64,000 bases of DNA, taken from JALYUA01 sp038239305. Its GTDB lineage: Bacteria; Acidobacteriota; Thermoanaerobaculia; UBA5066; Gp7-AA6. The position numbers and the translations under genes were made by a program. The DNA lies in NCBI GenBank assembly GCA_038239305.1, contig JBBSEW010000008.1, positions 18,350-82,349 on the forward strand. Reading direction: 5' to 3'. Positions 52,009 through 60,098 of this stretch are shown here, piece after piece. The first letter of the stretch is position 1. Each line of letters opens with the position of its first letter. A model generated the notes under the pieces. The model ran no database searches. It had not been told where the DNA came from and saw nothing but the letters and a program-made list of their open reading frames with translations.

Positions 52009-53466
52009 ATGGGCTGGCTCTCGGGGCGGAAGACCGAGTCGTCTGCTCGGCCGTCCCCGGCCGCGATTGCCGGCGGCCGGAAGATCGGCAAGTACGAAAT
52101 CCTTTCCAAGATCGGCGCCGGCGGATTCGGCACGGTGTACGAGGGTTTCGATCCGCTCATCCAGCGAAAAGTCGCGATCAAGACCTGCGAGGCCGGAACA
52201 CCGGAGAGCCGCGCTCGCACGTTTCAGGAAGCTCAACTCGCGGGCCGGCTCCAGCATCCCAACATCACGACTGTCTACGAGTTCGGGGTCGAGGACGGCG
52301 TCCCGTTCATCGTCCAGGAGTTTCTTTCGGGGGAAGATCTCGACCGGGTGATAGCGAGGGGCACCTCCCTCCCCCGCGACGACAAGATCAAGGTTCTCGT
52401 GGGGATCGCGCTGGGCCTCGAGTACGCGCACAACTCCGGGGTGATTCATCGGGACATCAAGCCCTCGAACATCCGTGTCCTCGATGGATACGCGATCAAG
52501 ATCATGGACTTCGGCATCGCGAAGTCGAGCAACGAGTCTTCGGACATCACGAAGAAAGGCGTCGCCGTCGGGTCTGCCGGCTACATGTCGCCGGAACAGA
52601 TCTGCGGCGATCCCGTCGATCACCGGACGGACATCTTTTCCTTCGGTCTTCTCGCATACGAGCTGCTGACCGGACGGAAGGCCTTTCACAGCGAAAACCT
52701 CTTCAAATTGCTCGAGAACGTCGTCAAGGAGGAGCCGGTTCCCATCGAGGAGCTCGCCCCCGAGACGCCGCAGCCGCTGATGGAGATCGTCCGCAAGACG
52801 ATGCGCAAGGATCCGGCCGAGCGCTATCAGACGGCGCGGGAGCTCCGCGACGCGCTCGTGGCCGCCCACGAAAACTTCCCGGAGGAGTCGCGCCCGGTTG
52901 CGGTGCTTCCGGCGAACGAAGACGCGCGCCGTTCCGCTCTCGCCCGATTCGACGTGCTCGACAGCGAGCCGGAGCAGGAGTTCGACGATCTGGCCCGTCT
53001 CGCCGCCCGGATCGCCGGAACCCCGTTCGCCCTGCTCTCCTTTGTCGACGGGGACCGCCAGTGGTTCAAGGCCCGCGTCGGCATTGACGCCCCCGAGACC
53101 GATCGCCGGGATGCCGTGTGCGCGCACACGATCCTCGGCTCCGACGCCTTCGTCGTCGGCGACCTGGCGGCGGATCCGCGCTTCGCCGGGAATCCGTACG
53201 TTTTGCGGGATCCGAAACTGCGCTTCTACGCCGGAGCTCCCATTGTGACGGCGGACGGCCACGGAATCGGCACGGTATGCGTGCTCGACCGTGTGCCGCG
53301 CGAGCTCGCCCCCGATCAGATCGAAGCCCTGCGCGCTCTCGCCCGCCAGGCCATGTCCCTGCTGGAACTGCGTCGCCGCGTCCGCCTCGACCGGGACCGA
53401 TCGGGCGAAGCCCTCATCCGCGAAGCGTCCGGGGCGACGCCATCCCGAACGGAGAGACCCGCATGA
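52009..53466 (+). CDS. Ser/Thr protein kinase with C-terminal GAF domain
   Basis: 485 residues. Hanks-type kinase domain (about 26-290): GAGGFGTVYEGFD glycine loop, VAIKTCE lysine, HRDIKPSNIRV catalytic loop, MDFGIAKSS DFG motif, and a SAGYMSPEQICGD activation segment. A GAF domain follows (about 315-460: RFDVLDSEPEQEFDDLARLA, VCAHTILGSDAFVVGDLAAD, APIVTADGHGIGTVCVLD), of the type fused to sensor kinases. No membrane segment, so cytosolic. Phosphorylates targets on Ser/Thr; the GAF likely senses a small ligand. ATGA overlap with a receiver gene. Confidence 0.9.
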   Translation: MGWLSGRKTESSARPSPAAIAGGRKIGKYEILSKIGAGGFGTVYEGFDPLIQRKVAIKTCEAGTPESRARTFQEAQLAGRLQHPNITTVYEFGVEDGVPFIVQEFLSGEDLDRVIARGTSLPRDDKIKVLVGIALGLEYAHNSGVIHRDIKPSNIRVLDGYAIKIMDFGIAKSSNESSDITKKGVAVGSAGYMSPEQICGDPVDHRTDIFSFGLLAYELLTGRKAFHSENLFKLLENVVKEEPVPIEELAPETPQPLMEIVRKTMRKDPAERYQTARELRDALVAAHENFPEESRPVAVLPANEDARRSALARFDVLDSEPEQEFDDLARLAARIAGTPFALLSFVDGDRQWFKARVGIDAPETDRRDAVCAHTILGSDAFVVGDLAADPRFAGNPYVLRDPKLRFYAGAPIVTADGHGIGTVCVLDRVPRELAPDQIEALRALARQAMSLLELRRRVRLDRDRSGEALIREASGATPSRTERPA

Positions 53467-53825
53467 GCACGCGGACCATTCTCATCGTCGATGACGATCC
53501 CGCCATCCGCGATTCCGTCGGCGATCTCCTGGGCGAGGCCGGCTACGACGTGTGTACGGCCGAGGACGGCGAGGACGCCCTCGAGAAGCTCGCTCGGATG
53601 GACCCGCCGGCGCTCATCCTCCTCGACCTCCGGATGCCTCGTCTCGACGGCTGGCAATTCCTTGCCCGCCGGCGCACGAGCGAAGGCCCGAAGGTCCCGG
53701 TCGTCCTCCTTTCGGGCATGACGTTCATCCGCGATGCGCCGGGGGTCGCCGATTTCCTCGCGAAACCGATCCGTCCCGAAAAGCTCCTCGACTGCGTCCG
53801 CCGGTTCTGCGCGATCCCCGAGTGA
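53463..53825 (+). CDS. Single-domain response regulator (receiver)
   Basis: 120 residues, only a CheY-like receiver: acidic pair in LIVDDDPAIRDSVG, phospho-acceptor Asp in ALILLDLRMPRLDGWQFL (about Asp54) and the Lys of ADFLAKPIRPEKLL. The ATG overlaps the stop of the upstream Ser/Thr kinase (ATGA), so the two are coupled. It has no output domain. A conventional histidine kinase is absent nearby, so the kinase-GAF protein may use or regulate this receiver non-canonically. Confidence 0.93.
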   Translation: MSTRTILIVDDDPAIRDSVGDLLGEAGYDVCTAEDGEDALEKLARMDPPALILLDLRMPRLDGWQFLARRRTSEGPKVPVVLLSGMTFIRDAPGVADFLAKPIRPEKLLDCVRRFCAIPE

Positions 53826-54066
53826 ACCCCGGGGGCCGGGAGCGGCTCCCCGCATTTTCGGATTCCTCGGCCGGACCCGTCCTTCCCCTGTCATGCCATG
53901 GAAGGGGATCGCCGTATGATCAGGGTGCGCAAGGTCTTCGGTCCTGCATGCAAGATGAAACGCGAATGCCAGTCCTTTTTCTCGGTCCGCACGCCCGACC
54001 GGGGGACTCGTCCCCTCGCGCGGGCGTTCCCGCTCTGCGCCCCGATTCCTTGACGCGCGTGAACGC

Positions 54067-56088
54067 ATGACACTCCGCGACGGTCCCTTCGGCTGCCCCC
54101 CGGGAGAGCGGGAGTGGCTCGAGGCCGATCGCCGGGGAGGATTTGCTTCCGGGACCGAGAGCCTCCTGCGGACGCGCCGATACCATGCCCTTCTCCTCTC
54201 CGCGGTCGATCCCCCCGCCGGCCGTTTCGCGCTCGTGACGGGCGTCGAGGTATTCGCGACGACCTCCGTCGGCACATTCGCGCTTTCGAGCCAGATCTAC
54301 GGGAGCGGCGGCGGCGGGGCGGACGTCGTTTCTCCGGACGGCCGCGACCGGATCAGCCGCTTCTCGTTCGAGCCGTGGCCGCGCTGGACGTTCGCTCTCG
54401 AGGATGGGACGACCATCGACCAGGAGATTTTCGTGTCGCGCGCCACCGGCGCGACGATCCTGTCCTGGAGGACGGCCGGCGCCGGCGAACCCCGGGGCGT
54501 GACACTCTCCGTGCGACCCCTTCTGTCGGGCCGGGACCTCCACTCCCTTCAGGTCGAGAATTCTGCGTTCTGCTTCGAACCCGAAGTCTCCGAGCGCGTG
54601 CGCGTCTGGAGGCCCTACCGCGGAGTTCCTCCATTTTCGATCCGCTCGGACGGCGAGTACGTCCACGAGCCCCTGTGGTATCGCGACTTCGTCTACACCC
54701 AGGAGCGCGCGCGCGGCCTCGACTTCCGCGAGGACCTGGCGTCTCCCGGCGCCTTCCGTTTCGACCTCTCGCGCGGCGAGGCGGTCCTCATTCTGGAGAT
54801 GGGCGTCTCGACGCGTCCCGGCGAATCCGCGGTCTCGCGAGCGCAGGACATGCGCCGCGCCGAAACGGCGCGACGGGCCCAGTTCCGTTCGCGCCTCGAG
54901 CGCTCGGCGGACGCCTACGTCGTGCGGCGCGGCCGGGGAAAAACCATCATCGCCGGATATCCGTGGTTCGGCGACTGGGGCCGGGACACCTTCATTTCCC
55001 TTCGCGGCCTGTGCCTCGCCACGGGCCGGCTCTCCGAGGCCCGGGACATCCTGACCGAATGGGCCGGATTCGTGTCCGAAGGCATGCTCCCGAATCGATT
55101 CCCGGAAGGCGAAGAACCGCCCGCGTACAACGCCGTGGACGCGTCGCTCTGGTTCGTCGTCGCCGTTCACGAATATCTCGAAGCCTGCCGCCGGCGCGGC
55201 CGGCGCATTCCGGTCGCGGACCGCGCGACGCTCGGCCACACCGTCACGCGCATACTGGAGGGTTACTCGGCCGGCGCCCGCTTCGGCATCCGGACCGACG
55301 CCGACGGTCTTCTGGCGGCGGGCGTGCCGGGCGTCCAGCTCACCTGGATGGATGCGAAGGTCGGAGACCGCGTCGTGACGCCGCGAATCGGAAAGCCCGT
55401 CGAGATCCAGGCTCTCTGGATCAACGCGCTACGGATCGGGAACCTCCTCTCCGAGCGGTGGGGAGCGGCGGCGGATCGGGCCGCGGAATCGTTCACGGAA
55501 CGCTTCTGGCGCCCCGATGAGGGCTGCCTGCACGACGTCGTCGACCCTGGCCACGTCCCCGGCACGGCGGATCCCACTTTCCGTCCGAATCAGGTTTTCG
55601 CCGTCGGAGGCCTCCCCTTCCCCGTATTGTCCGGCTCGATGGCGCACCGCATCGTCGACGCCGTGGAGCGACGCCTCTGGACCCCTGCGGGACTGCGCTC
55701 TCTCGCCCCCGACGAACCGTCGTATGCGGGACACTACTTCGGCGGCGTGGAGGAACGGGACGCGGCGTACCACCAGGGCACGGTCTGGCCCTGGCTGACG
55801 GGTCCCTTCGTGGAGGCGTGGGTGCGCGTGCGCGGCGGCGGAGCCGACGTCCTGCGCATGGCCCGCCACCGCTTCCTCGACCCGCTGCTCTCCCGGCTGG
55901 ACGCCGCCGGGCTCGGCCACCTGCCGGAGATCGCCGACGGCGACGCTCCCCACGACGCCCGCGGCGCGCCTTTCCAGGCGTGGTCGGTCGCCGAAGCGAT
56001 CCGGCTCGACCAGGATGTTCTCGCCGAAAGCGGTAACCGACGAATCGCCGGATCGCCCGCGGCCGTATTCGAGGGGATCGAACCATGA
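54067..56088 (+). CDS. Glycogen debranching enzyme (amylo-alpha-1,6-glucosidase, GH133-type)
   Basis: 673 residues. N-terminal bacterial/archaeal GDE beta-sandwich domain (about 1-220: CPPGEREWLEADRRGGFASGTE, RTRRYHALLLSAVDPPAGR) and a C-terminal (alpha/alpha)6 barrel with TIIAGYPWFGDWGRDTFISL near 300-319, NAVDASLWFVVAVHEYLE, and AYHQGTVWPWLTGPFVEAW near 560. These match GH133 GDE catalytic regions. It hydrolyses alpha-1,6 stubs of glycogen or limit dextrin in the cytosol. Its stop overlaps the CBM48 gene start (ATGA), linking both to glycogen metabolism. Confidence 0.93.
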   Translation: MTLRDGPFGCPPGEREWLEADRRGGFASGTESLLRTRRYHALLLSAVDPPAGRFALVTGVEVFATTSVGTFALSSQIYGSGGGGADVVSPDGRDRISRFSFEPWPRWTFALEDGTTIDQEIFVSRATGATILSWRTAGAGEPRGVTLSVRPLLSGRDLHSLQVENSAFCFEPEVSERVRVWRPYRGVPPFSIRSDGEYVHEPLWYRDFVYTQERARGLDFREDLASPGAFRFDLSRGEAVLILEMGVSTRPGESAVSRAQDMRRAETARRAQFRSRLERSADAYVVRRGRGKTIIAGYPWFGDWGRDTFISLRGLCLATGRLSEARDILTEWAGFVSEGMLPNRFPEGEEPPAYNAVDASLWFVVAVHEYLEACRRRGRRIPVADRATLGHTVTRILEGYSAGARFGIRTDADGLLAAGVPGVQLTWMDAKVGDRVVTPRIGKPVEIQALWINALRIGNLLSERWGAAADRAAESFTERFWRPDEGCLHDVVDPGHVPGTADPTFRPNQVFAVGGLPFPVLSGSMAHRIVDAVERRLWTPAGLRSLAPDEPSYAGHYFGGVEERDAAYHQGTVWPWLTGPFVEAWVRVRGGGADVLRMARHRFLDPLLSRLDAAGLGHLPEIADGDAPHDARGAPFQAWSVAEAIRLDQDVLAESGNRRIAGSPAAVFEGIEP

Positions 56089-56480
56089 ACGACCACGACC
56101 ACACGACCGACGGATCCGGGCCGGAGACCGAGCCCGACACGCCGGCGCCCGCCCAGGCTCCGCCCGCCGGCCCTCCCCGCGTCCTGGGAGGGCGGCTTGT
56201 CTTCGTCTTCCGGGACGACTCGGCTCGCCGCGTGCGCGTTTCGGGCGAGTTCAACGGCTGGAATCCGTCGCAAGGCGTCTTCTGCCGCGAGCCCGACGGG
56301 TCCTGGAAGCTCGAGATCGACGCGCCGGCGCCCGGCCGTTACCGGTACCGTTTCCTGATCGACGACACGCGCTGGATCGAGGACCCGAGCCACGACGCGA
56401 AAGAGTCGAACCCCTACGGATCGATGGACTCCGTCCTCGTCATCGAACCGCCCCGAGACGCTCCGCCGGAGAGCGCGTGA
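56085..56480 (+). CDS. Stand-alone CBM48 (AMPK beta/isoamylase N-terminal) domain protein
   Basis: 131 residues. After a disordered Pro-rich N-terminus (about 1-42) the CBM48/E-set domain reads LVFVFRDDSARRVRVSGEFN, GWNPSQGVF, and YRYRFLIDDTRWIEDPS, including Trp and Lys/Asn positions used for glycogen binding. No catalytic domain is attached. Probably a glycogen-binding or targeting subunit for the debranching enzyme encoded 4 bp upstream. Its stop overlaps the next GTG (GTGA). Confidence 0.88.
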   Translation: MNDHDHTTDGSGPETEPDTPAPAQAPPAGPPRVLGGRLVFVFRDDSARRVRVSGEFNGWNPSQGVFCREPDGSWKLEIDAPAPGRYRYRFLIDDTRWIEDPSHDAKESNPYGSMDSVLVIEPPRDAPPESA

Positions 56481-58501
56481 AGATCGCCGTCGTCGGCGCG
56501 GGAGGAATCGGCGGGTATTACGGCGCCCTTCTCGCGCGCGCCGGTCACGACGTCCGATTTCTCGCCCGCGGGTCGCATCGAGACGCCATCCGCGCCCGCG
56601 GCCTGGAAGTCCGCGATCCCGAGGGCTCGTGGAGGGTTTCGGTCACGGCTTCGGACGACCCCGCCGAGCTGCTCCCCGCCGACTTCACCATCGTCGCCGT
56701 CAAGAGCTACTCGCTCGCGGACGTTTCTCCCGCCATTCTTCGGCTCGCGTCCTCTGGAGCCACGATCGTTCCGCTCTTAAACGGCGTCGAGGCGTTCGAG
56801 AGCCTCGTGGCCGCCGGAGTTCCCCCGGAGCGCGTCCTGCCCGGCATTGCGATCGTCAGCGTGGAGAAATCGGGGCCCGGCGTCATCACGCGGCACAGCG
56901 ACTTTCGCAGCATCGTCGTCGGGGAAAAGGGAGGCGGCCCGTCCGCGCGCGCGGAGGCCTTCGCGGCAGCCCTCCGGGAGGCCGGAGCTCCGGCCTCGGT
57001 TTCCGAGAACATCACGGTGGATCTCTGGCGGAAGTTTCTCTTCCTCACGACGGTCGCCGCCACCTGCGGCCTGTCGCGCGCCCCGGTCGGAACGGTGCGG
57101 GAAGCCCTCTATGGCCCGCTTCTGGTCGACCGCGCCATGCGGGAGACCGCCGCGGTCGCCCGGGCGAGGGGGGTCGTCCTCCCTGAGGGCATCGAGGAGA
57201 AGATGCTCGCGCAGATGGCGGCTCTCCCGCCGGGGTTCCAGCCGAGCTTCCTCCTCGATGTCGAGCGCGGAGGCCCGAACGAGCTCGACATCCTGAGCGG
57301 GGCCATCGTGCGCTTCGGCCGCCAGGCGGGGGTTCCCACTCCCATCCACGAGACCGTGGTCGCCGCGCTGTCGGCGGCCGCCGCAGCGCGGAAAGACCGG
57401 CGTACGGACAGCCGAACCGACGCGTCCCGCCCGAGCTCTACCCCCCCGGTAACCGGAGGGGCCGGCCGGCATCCAACCATCGTGACCGAACCGACAAAGC
57501 CGACGATAGATCCCCCCAGCCCGCCGGCCGGCGATGCTCCGAGAATGCCCGCGGGAGCCGGCGAAGATCCGGCGGCGCCTCGGGCGGGGGCGTCCGGCGC
57601 CGGAGCTTCCATCTCCGCGCCGGATCGGACTTCGGAAGGGGAACCATTGCCGACGCGCGTTCTCGCGAGCGCGATACCCCTCGGTGCGGCGCTGCGGGCC
57701 GATGGCCCGATCGTCGTGCCGGCCGCAGCGGCGCGTACGCGCATCGTCGTCCCGAAGCACCACGCTCTCGTCCGGTTCTCGCACTGGATGAACGTGCCGA
57801 TCCTGCTCGCCATGATCGCGACCGGTCTGTCGATCTACTGGGCGTCGCCGGTCTTCCAGCACGCGCCGAATGCCGCCACGGGGAGCCGGGACTATTTCGC
57901 GGACTTCGGCATCTGGGCCGCCCGGACGTTCCCGGCGATCGCGGGAAAGCGTACGCCGGCCGCCTGGGTATACGACCGGCTCGGGATCGGCGTGTACCGT
58001 CTCGCGCAGGCGCTCCGACTTCACTGGCTCTTCGCCTACCTCTTCATGATCAACGGCGTCCTCTATGCTCTGGGGCTCTGGCTCGGCCGCGGCTACAAGG
58101 CGCTCCTGCCGCGGTCCTCCGACCTGAAGGAAGCGCTCGCGATGATGCGGTACTACGTCGGCGTCATCCCGGCGAAGCTCTCGCGGCGACCCTGGCCTCA
58201 TCCTCCCGTACGCTCGAAGTACAACGCGCTTCAGCGCGGAGCGTACTTTTCGATGCCGGTTCTGGGACTGCTCGCCGTGGCCAGCGGCTGGGCGATGCAC
58301 AAACCCGTGCAGCTCCACTGGCTCGAGCGCCTGTTCGTCAACTACAACGGAGCCCGCATCGTGCACTTCGGGGTCATGCTGGTTTTCGCCTCGTTCGTGA
58401 TCCCTCACGTCGTGCTCGTGGCGGCGGACGGTTGGGACACGTTCCGTTCGATGATCGTCGGCTGGTCGGAGCGGATCGGAGGAACGCATGACAAAGAGTG
58501 A
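56477..58501 (+). CDS. Ketopantoate reductase-cytochrome b561 in-frame fusion
   Basis: 674 residues from the GTG overlapping the CBM48 stop. Residues 1 to about 302 are a complete ApbA/PanE ketopantoate reductase: NADPH motif GAGGIGGYYGALLARAGH, catalytic lysine region WRKFLFLTTVAAT, and ELDILSGAIVRFGRQAGVPTP. A Pro/Ala-rich linker (about 303-420) follows. Residues about 425-674 are a cytochrome b561 domain (RFSHWMNVPILLAMIATGL, NGARIVHFGVMLVF), haem-binding with four to five helices. No stop separates them, but TTG at 57647 (codon 391) has GGAAGGGG five bases upstream, so the cytochrome may also be made alone. The b561 part pairs with the next gene's molybdoenzyme. Confidence 0.85.
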   Translation: MKIAVVGAGGIGGYYGALLARAGHDVRFLARGSHRDAIRARGLEVRDPEGSWRVSVTASDDPAELLPADFTIVAVKSYSLADVSPAILRLASSGATIVPLLNGVEAFESLVAAGVPPERVLPGIAIVSVEKSGPGVITRHSDFRSIVVGEKGGGPSARAEAFAAALREAGAPASVSENITVDLWRKFLFLTTVAATCGLSRAPVGTVREALYGPLLVDRAMRETAAVARARGVVLPEGIEEKMLAQMAALPPGFQPSFLLDVERGGPNELDILSGAIVRFGRQAGVPTPIHETVVAALSAAAAARKDRRTDSRTDASRPSSTPPVTGGAGRHPTIVTEPTKPTIDPPSPPAGDAPRMPAGAGEDPAAPRAGASGAGASISAPDRTSEGEPLPTRVLASAIPLGAALRADGPIVVPAAAARTRIVVPKHHALVRFSHWMNVPILLAMIATGLSIYWASPVFQHAPNAATGSRDYFADFGIWAARTFPAIAGKRTPAAWVYDRLGIGVYRLAQALRLHWLFAYLFMINGVLYALGLWLGRGYKALLPRSSDLKEALAMMRYYVGVIPAKLSRRPWPHPPVRSKYNALQRGAYFSMPVLGLLAVASGWAMHKPVQLHWLERLFVNYNGARIVHFGVMLVFASFVIPHVVLVAADGWDTFRSMIVGWSERIGGTHDKE

Positions 58502-59378
58502 CGGCACGCGCCGGCTCCGCGATCTCCTGCGCGAGCCGCCGGACACTCCCCTCGCTCTTCCCGAGCGCGCCGCTCGGACCCGCACACGCCGCGACTTCCT
58601 GCTCTTCGGAGCGGGAGCTCTCGCGACCGCGGGTGGGCTCTGGTGGCTTCTGCCGGAGGAAACCCGGCAGCTCCATCTCACGGAGAGCCTCCGGCAGAAG
58701 ATCGACTCCTTCGAGGCGCGCATCGGCGCCACTTCCGAGCGACGGGAGCTCTTCTTGAACCGCGCGCTGACGCTCGACGACGACGTCGCGGAGGCTCTCT
58801 ATTCCCGCAACCGCACGGTCCGCGAGTACGCGCGAGGCGCGGCCGGCCCGCTTCGCAACAACTACAACGGCGCGACGCCGAAGCCGGACTATCTCGCGGG
58901 ATGGACCCTCGCGCTCTCGGGGCTCGCGTCCGGACGGGCCGTGAAACTCTCGCGGGAAGACCTCGCGGCCCGTTTTCCCGTCCGCGACCAGGTGACGCGC
59001 ATCTGCTGCGTCGAAGGGTGGAGCGCCGTCGCGTGGTGGAGCGGCTTTCGCTTCGCGGATCTTCTGCTCGCTTACCCGCCCGCGCCGGGAGCGCGTTGGG
59101 CGAAGCTCGAGTCCTCCGTCAATCTCGACGGGAGCGGCGCGCCGGATCCGTACTACGTCTCCATCGACTTCCCGACGGCCCGGCATCCGCAAGCGCTCCT
59201 CGCCACGCACTACTCGGGCAAGCCGCTCGGCGTCGACCACGGCGCTCCGCTTCGCCTCGTCGTTCCGATGAAGCTCGGGCTCAAGAACATCAAGGCGATC
59301 ACTTCGATCGAGTACGGGGCAGAGGAGCCGGACGACTACTGGAACGAACGGGGATACTCGAAATACGACGGACTGTAA
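58488..59378 (+). CDS. TAT-exported molybdopterin oxidoreductase (MsrP/YedY-like)
   Basis: 296 residues overlapping the cytochrome gene by 14 bp. Twin-arginine signal RTRRDFLLFGAGALATAGG at about 31-49. Sulfite-oxidase-type Mo-cofactor domain: FLNRALTLDDDVAEALY, ALSGLASGRAVKLSREDL, the Mo-ligating cysteine in RICCVEGWSAVAWWSGF near 168-184, and MKLGLKNIKAI near the end. No dimerisation domain of the eukaryotic sulfite oxidase, as in YedY/MsrP, which reduces methionine sulfoxide in periplasmic proteins with electrons from a membrane cytochrome b. Substrate assignment is inference from context (msrA and msrB downstream). Confidence 0.9.
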   Translation: MTKSDGTRRLRDLLREPPDTPLALPERAARTRTRRDFLLFGAGALATAGGLWWLLPEETRQLHLTESLRQKIDSFEARIGATSERRELFLNRALTLDDDVAEALYSRNRTVREYARGAAGPLRNNYNGATPKPDYLAGWTLALSGLASGRAVKLSREDLAARFPVRDQVTRICCVEGWSAVAWWSGFRFADLLLAYPPAPGARWAKLESSVNLDGSGAPDPYYVSIDFPTARHPQALLATHYSGKPLGVDHGAPLRLVVPMKLGLKNIKAITSIEYGAEEPDDYWNERGYSKYDGL

Positions 59379-59480
59379 CGGGCGGTTTCCAAAACAATGC
59401 GCCGCCGTCCGGCGCGCGGCTGCGGAATCCGGACGCGGGTCCCGCTGTTGTACCGACCGTTCCGACAAAGGGAGGACAGT

Positions 59481-60098
59481 TTGAAGAAACGCCGATTCAT
59501 TATTTCCGCTCTGGCGATGGTTTTCGCCCTGGGACTCGCCGTCACCGCGTCGGCCGCAGAAAAGGCCACCGCGACTTTCGCTGGCGGCTGCTTCTGGTCC
59601 GAGGAATCCGCATTCGAAGATGTTCCGGGAGTGATCTCGGCCACGTCCGGCTATATCGGAGGCCAGACGAAGAACCCGACGTACGAACAGGTCTCAGCCG
59701 GCGTCACGGGCCACGCCGAATCCGTACAGGTCGTCTACGATCCGGCGAAGATCACCTACGAGAAGCTGCTCGAGGTCTTCTGGCACAACATCGACCCGAC
59801 GCAGCCGAACGCGCAGTTCTGCGACCACGGCAGCCAGTACCGGTCCGCGATCTTCTATTCCAACGAGGCGCAGCACAAGGCCGCCGAGGAGTCGAAGCGC
59901 AAGCTCGAGGCAGAGCCCCGCTTCCAGGGGAAGATAGTGACCGAGATCACCGCCGCTTCCGTCTTCTACCCCGCGGAGGAGTATCACCAGAAGTACACCA
60001 AGAAGAACCCTTTTCGTTACAACGCGTATCGCGAGGGCTGCGGACGGGACGCGCGCCTGCGCGCGGTGTGGGGCGAGAGGGCAGGAGGCCACCAGTGA
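59481..60098 (+). CDS. msrA: Exported peptide-methionine (S)-S-oxide reductase MsrA
   Basis: 205 residues from a TTG with GGGAGGA five bases upstream. Signal peptide (about 1-23: FIISALAMVFALGLAVTASA). The MsrA domain starts ATFAGGCFWSEESAFEDVPG with the catalytic Cys in GCFW, continues SGYIGGQTKNPTYEQVSAG, FWHNIDPTQPNAQFCDHGSQ and a C-terminal GCGRDARLRAVWG with resolving cysteine. The signal peptide moves MsrA to the periplasm, unlike the cytosolic E. coli enzyme. Overlaps msrB (GTGA). Confidence 0.93.
   Translation: MKKRRFIISALAMVFALGLAVTASAAEKATATFAGGCFWSEESAFEDVPGVISATSGYIGGQTKNPTYEQVSAGVTGHAESVQVVYDPAKITYEKLLEVFWHNIDPTQPNAQFCDHGSQYRSAIFYSNEAQHKAAEESKRKLEAEPRFQGKIVTEITAASVFYPAEEYHQKYTKKNPFRYNAYREGCGRDARLRAVWGERAGGHQ

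Noticed and set aside
57404..57646. Frameshift or sequencing error joining ketopantoate reductase and cytochrome genes
   Set aside because: Both domains are in the same frame with an uninterrupted linker, so no frameshift is needed; stop-codon loss cannot be excluded and is noted as a finding.
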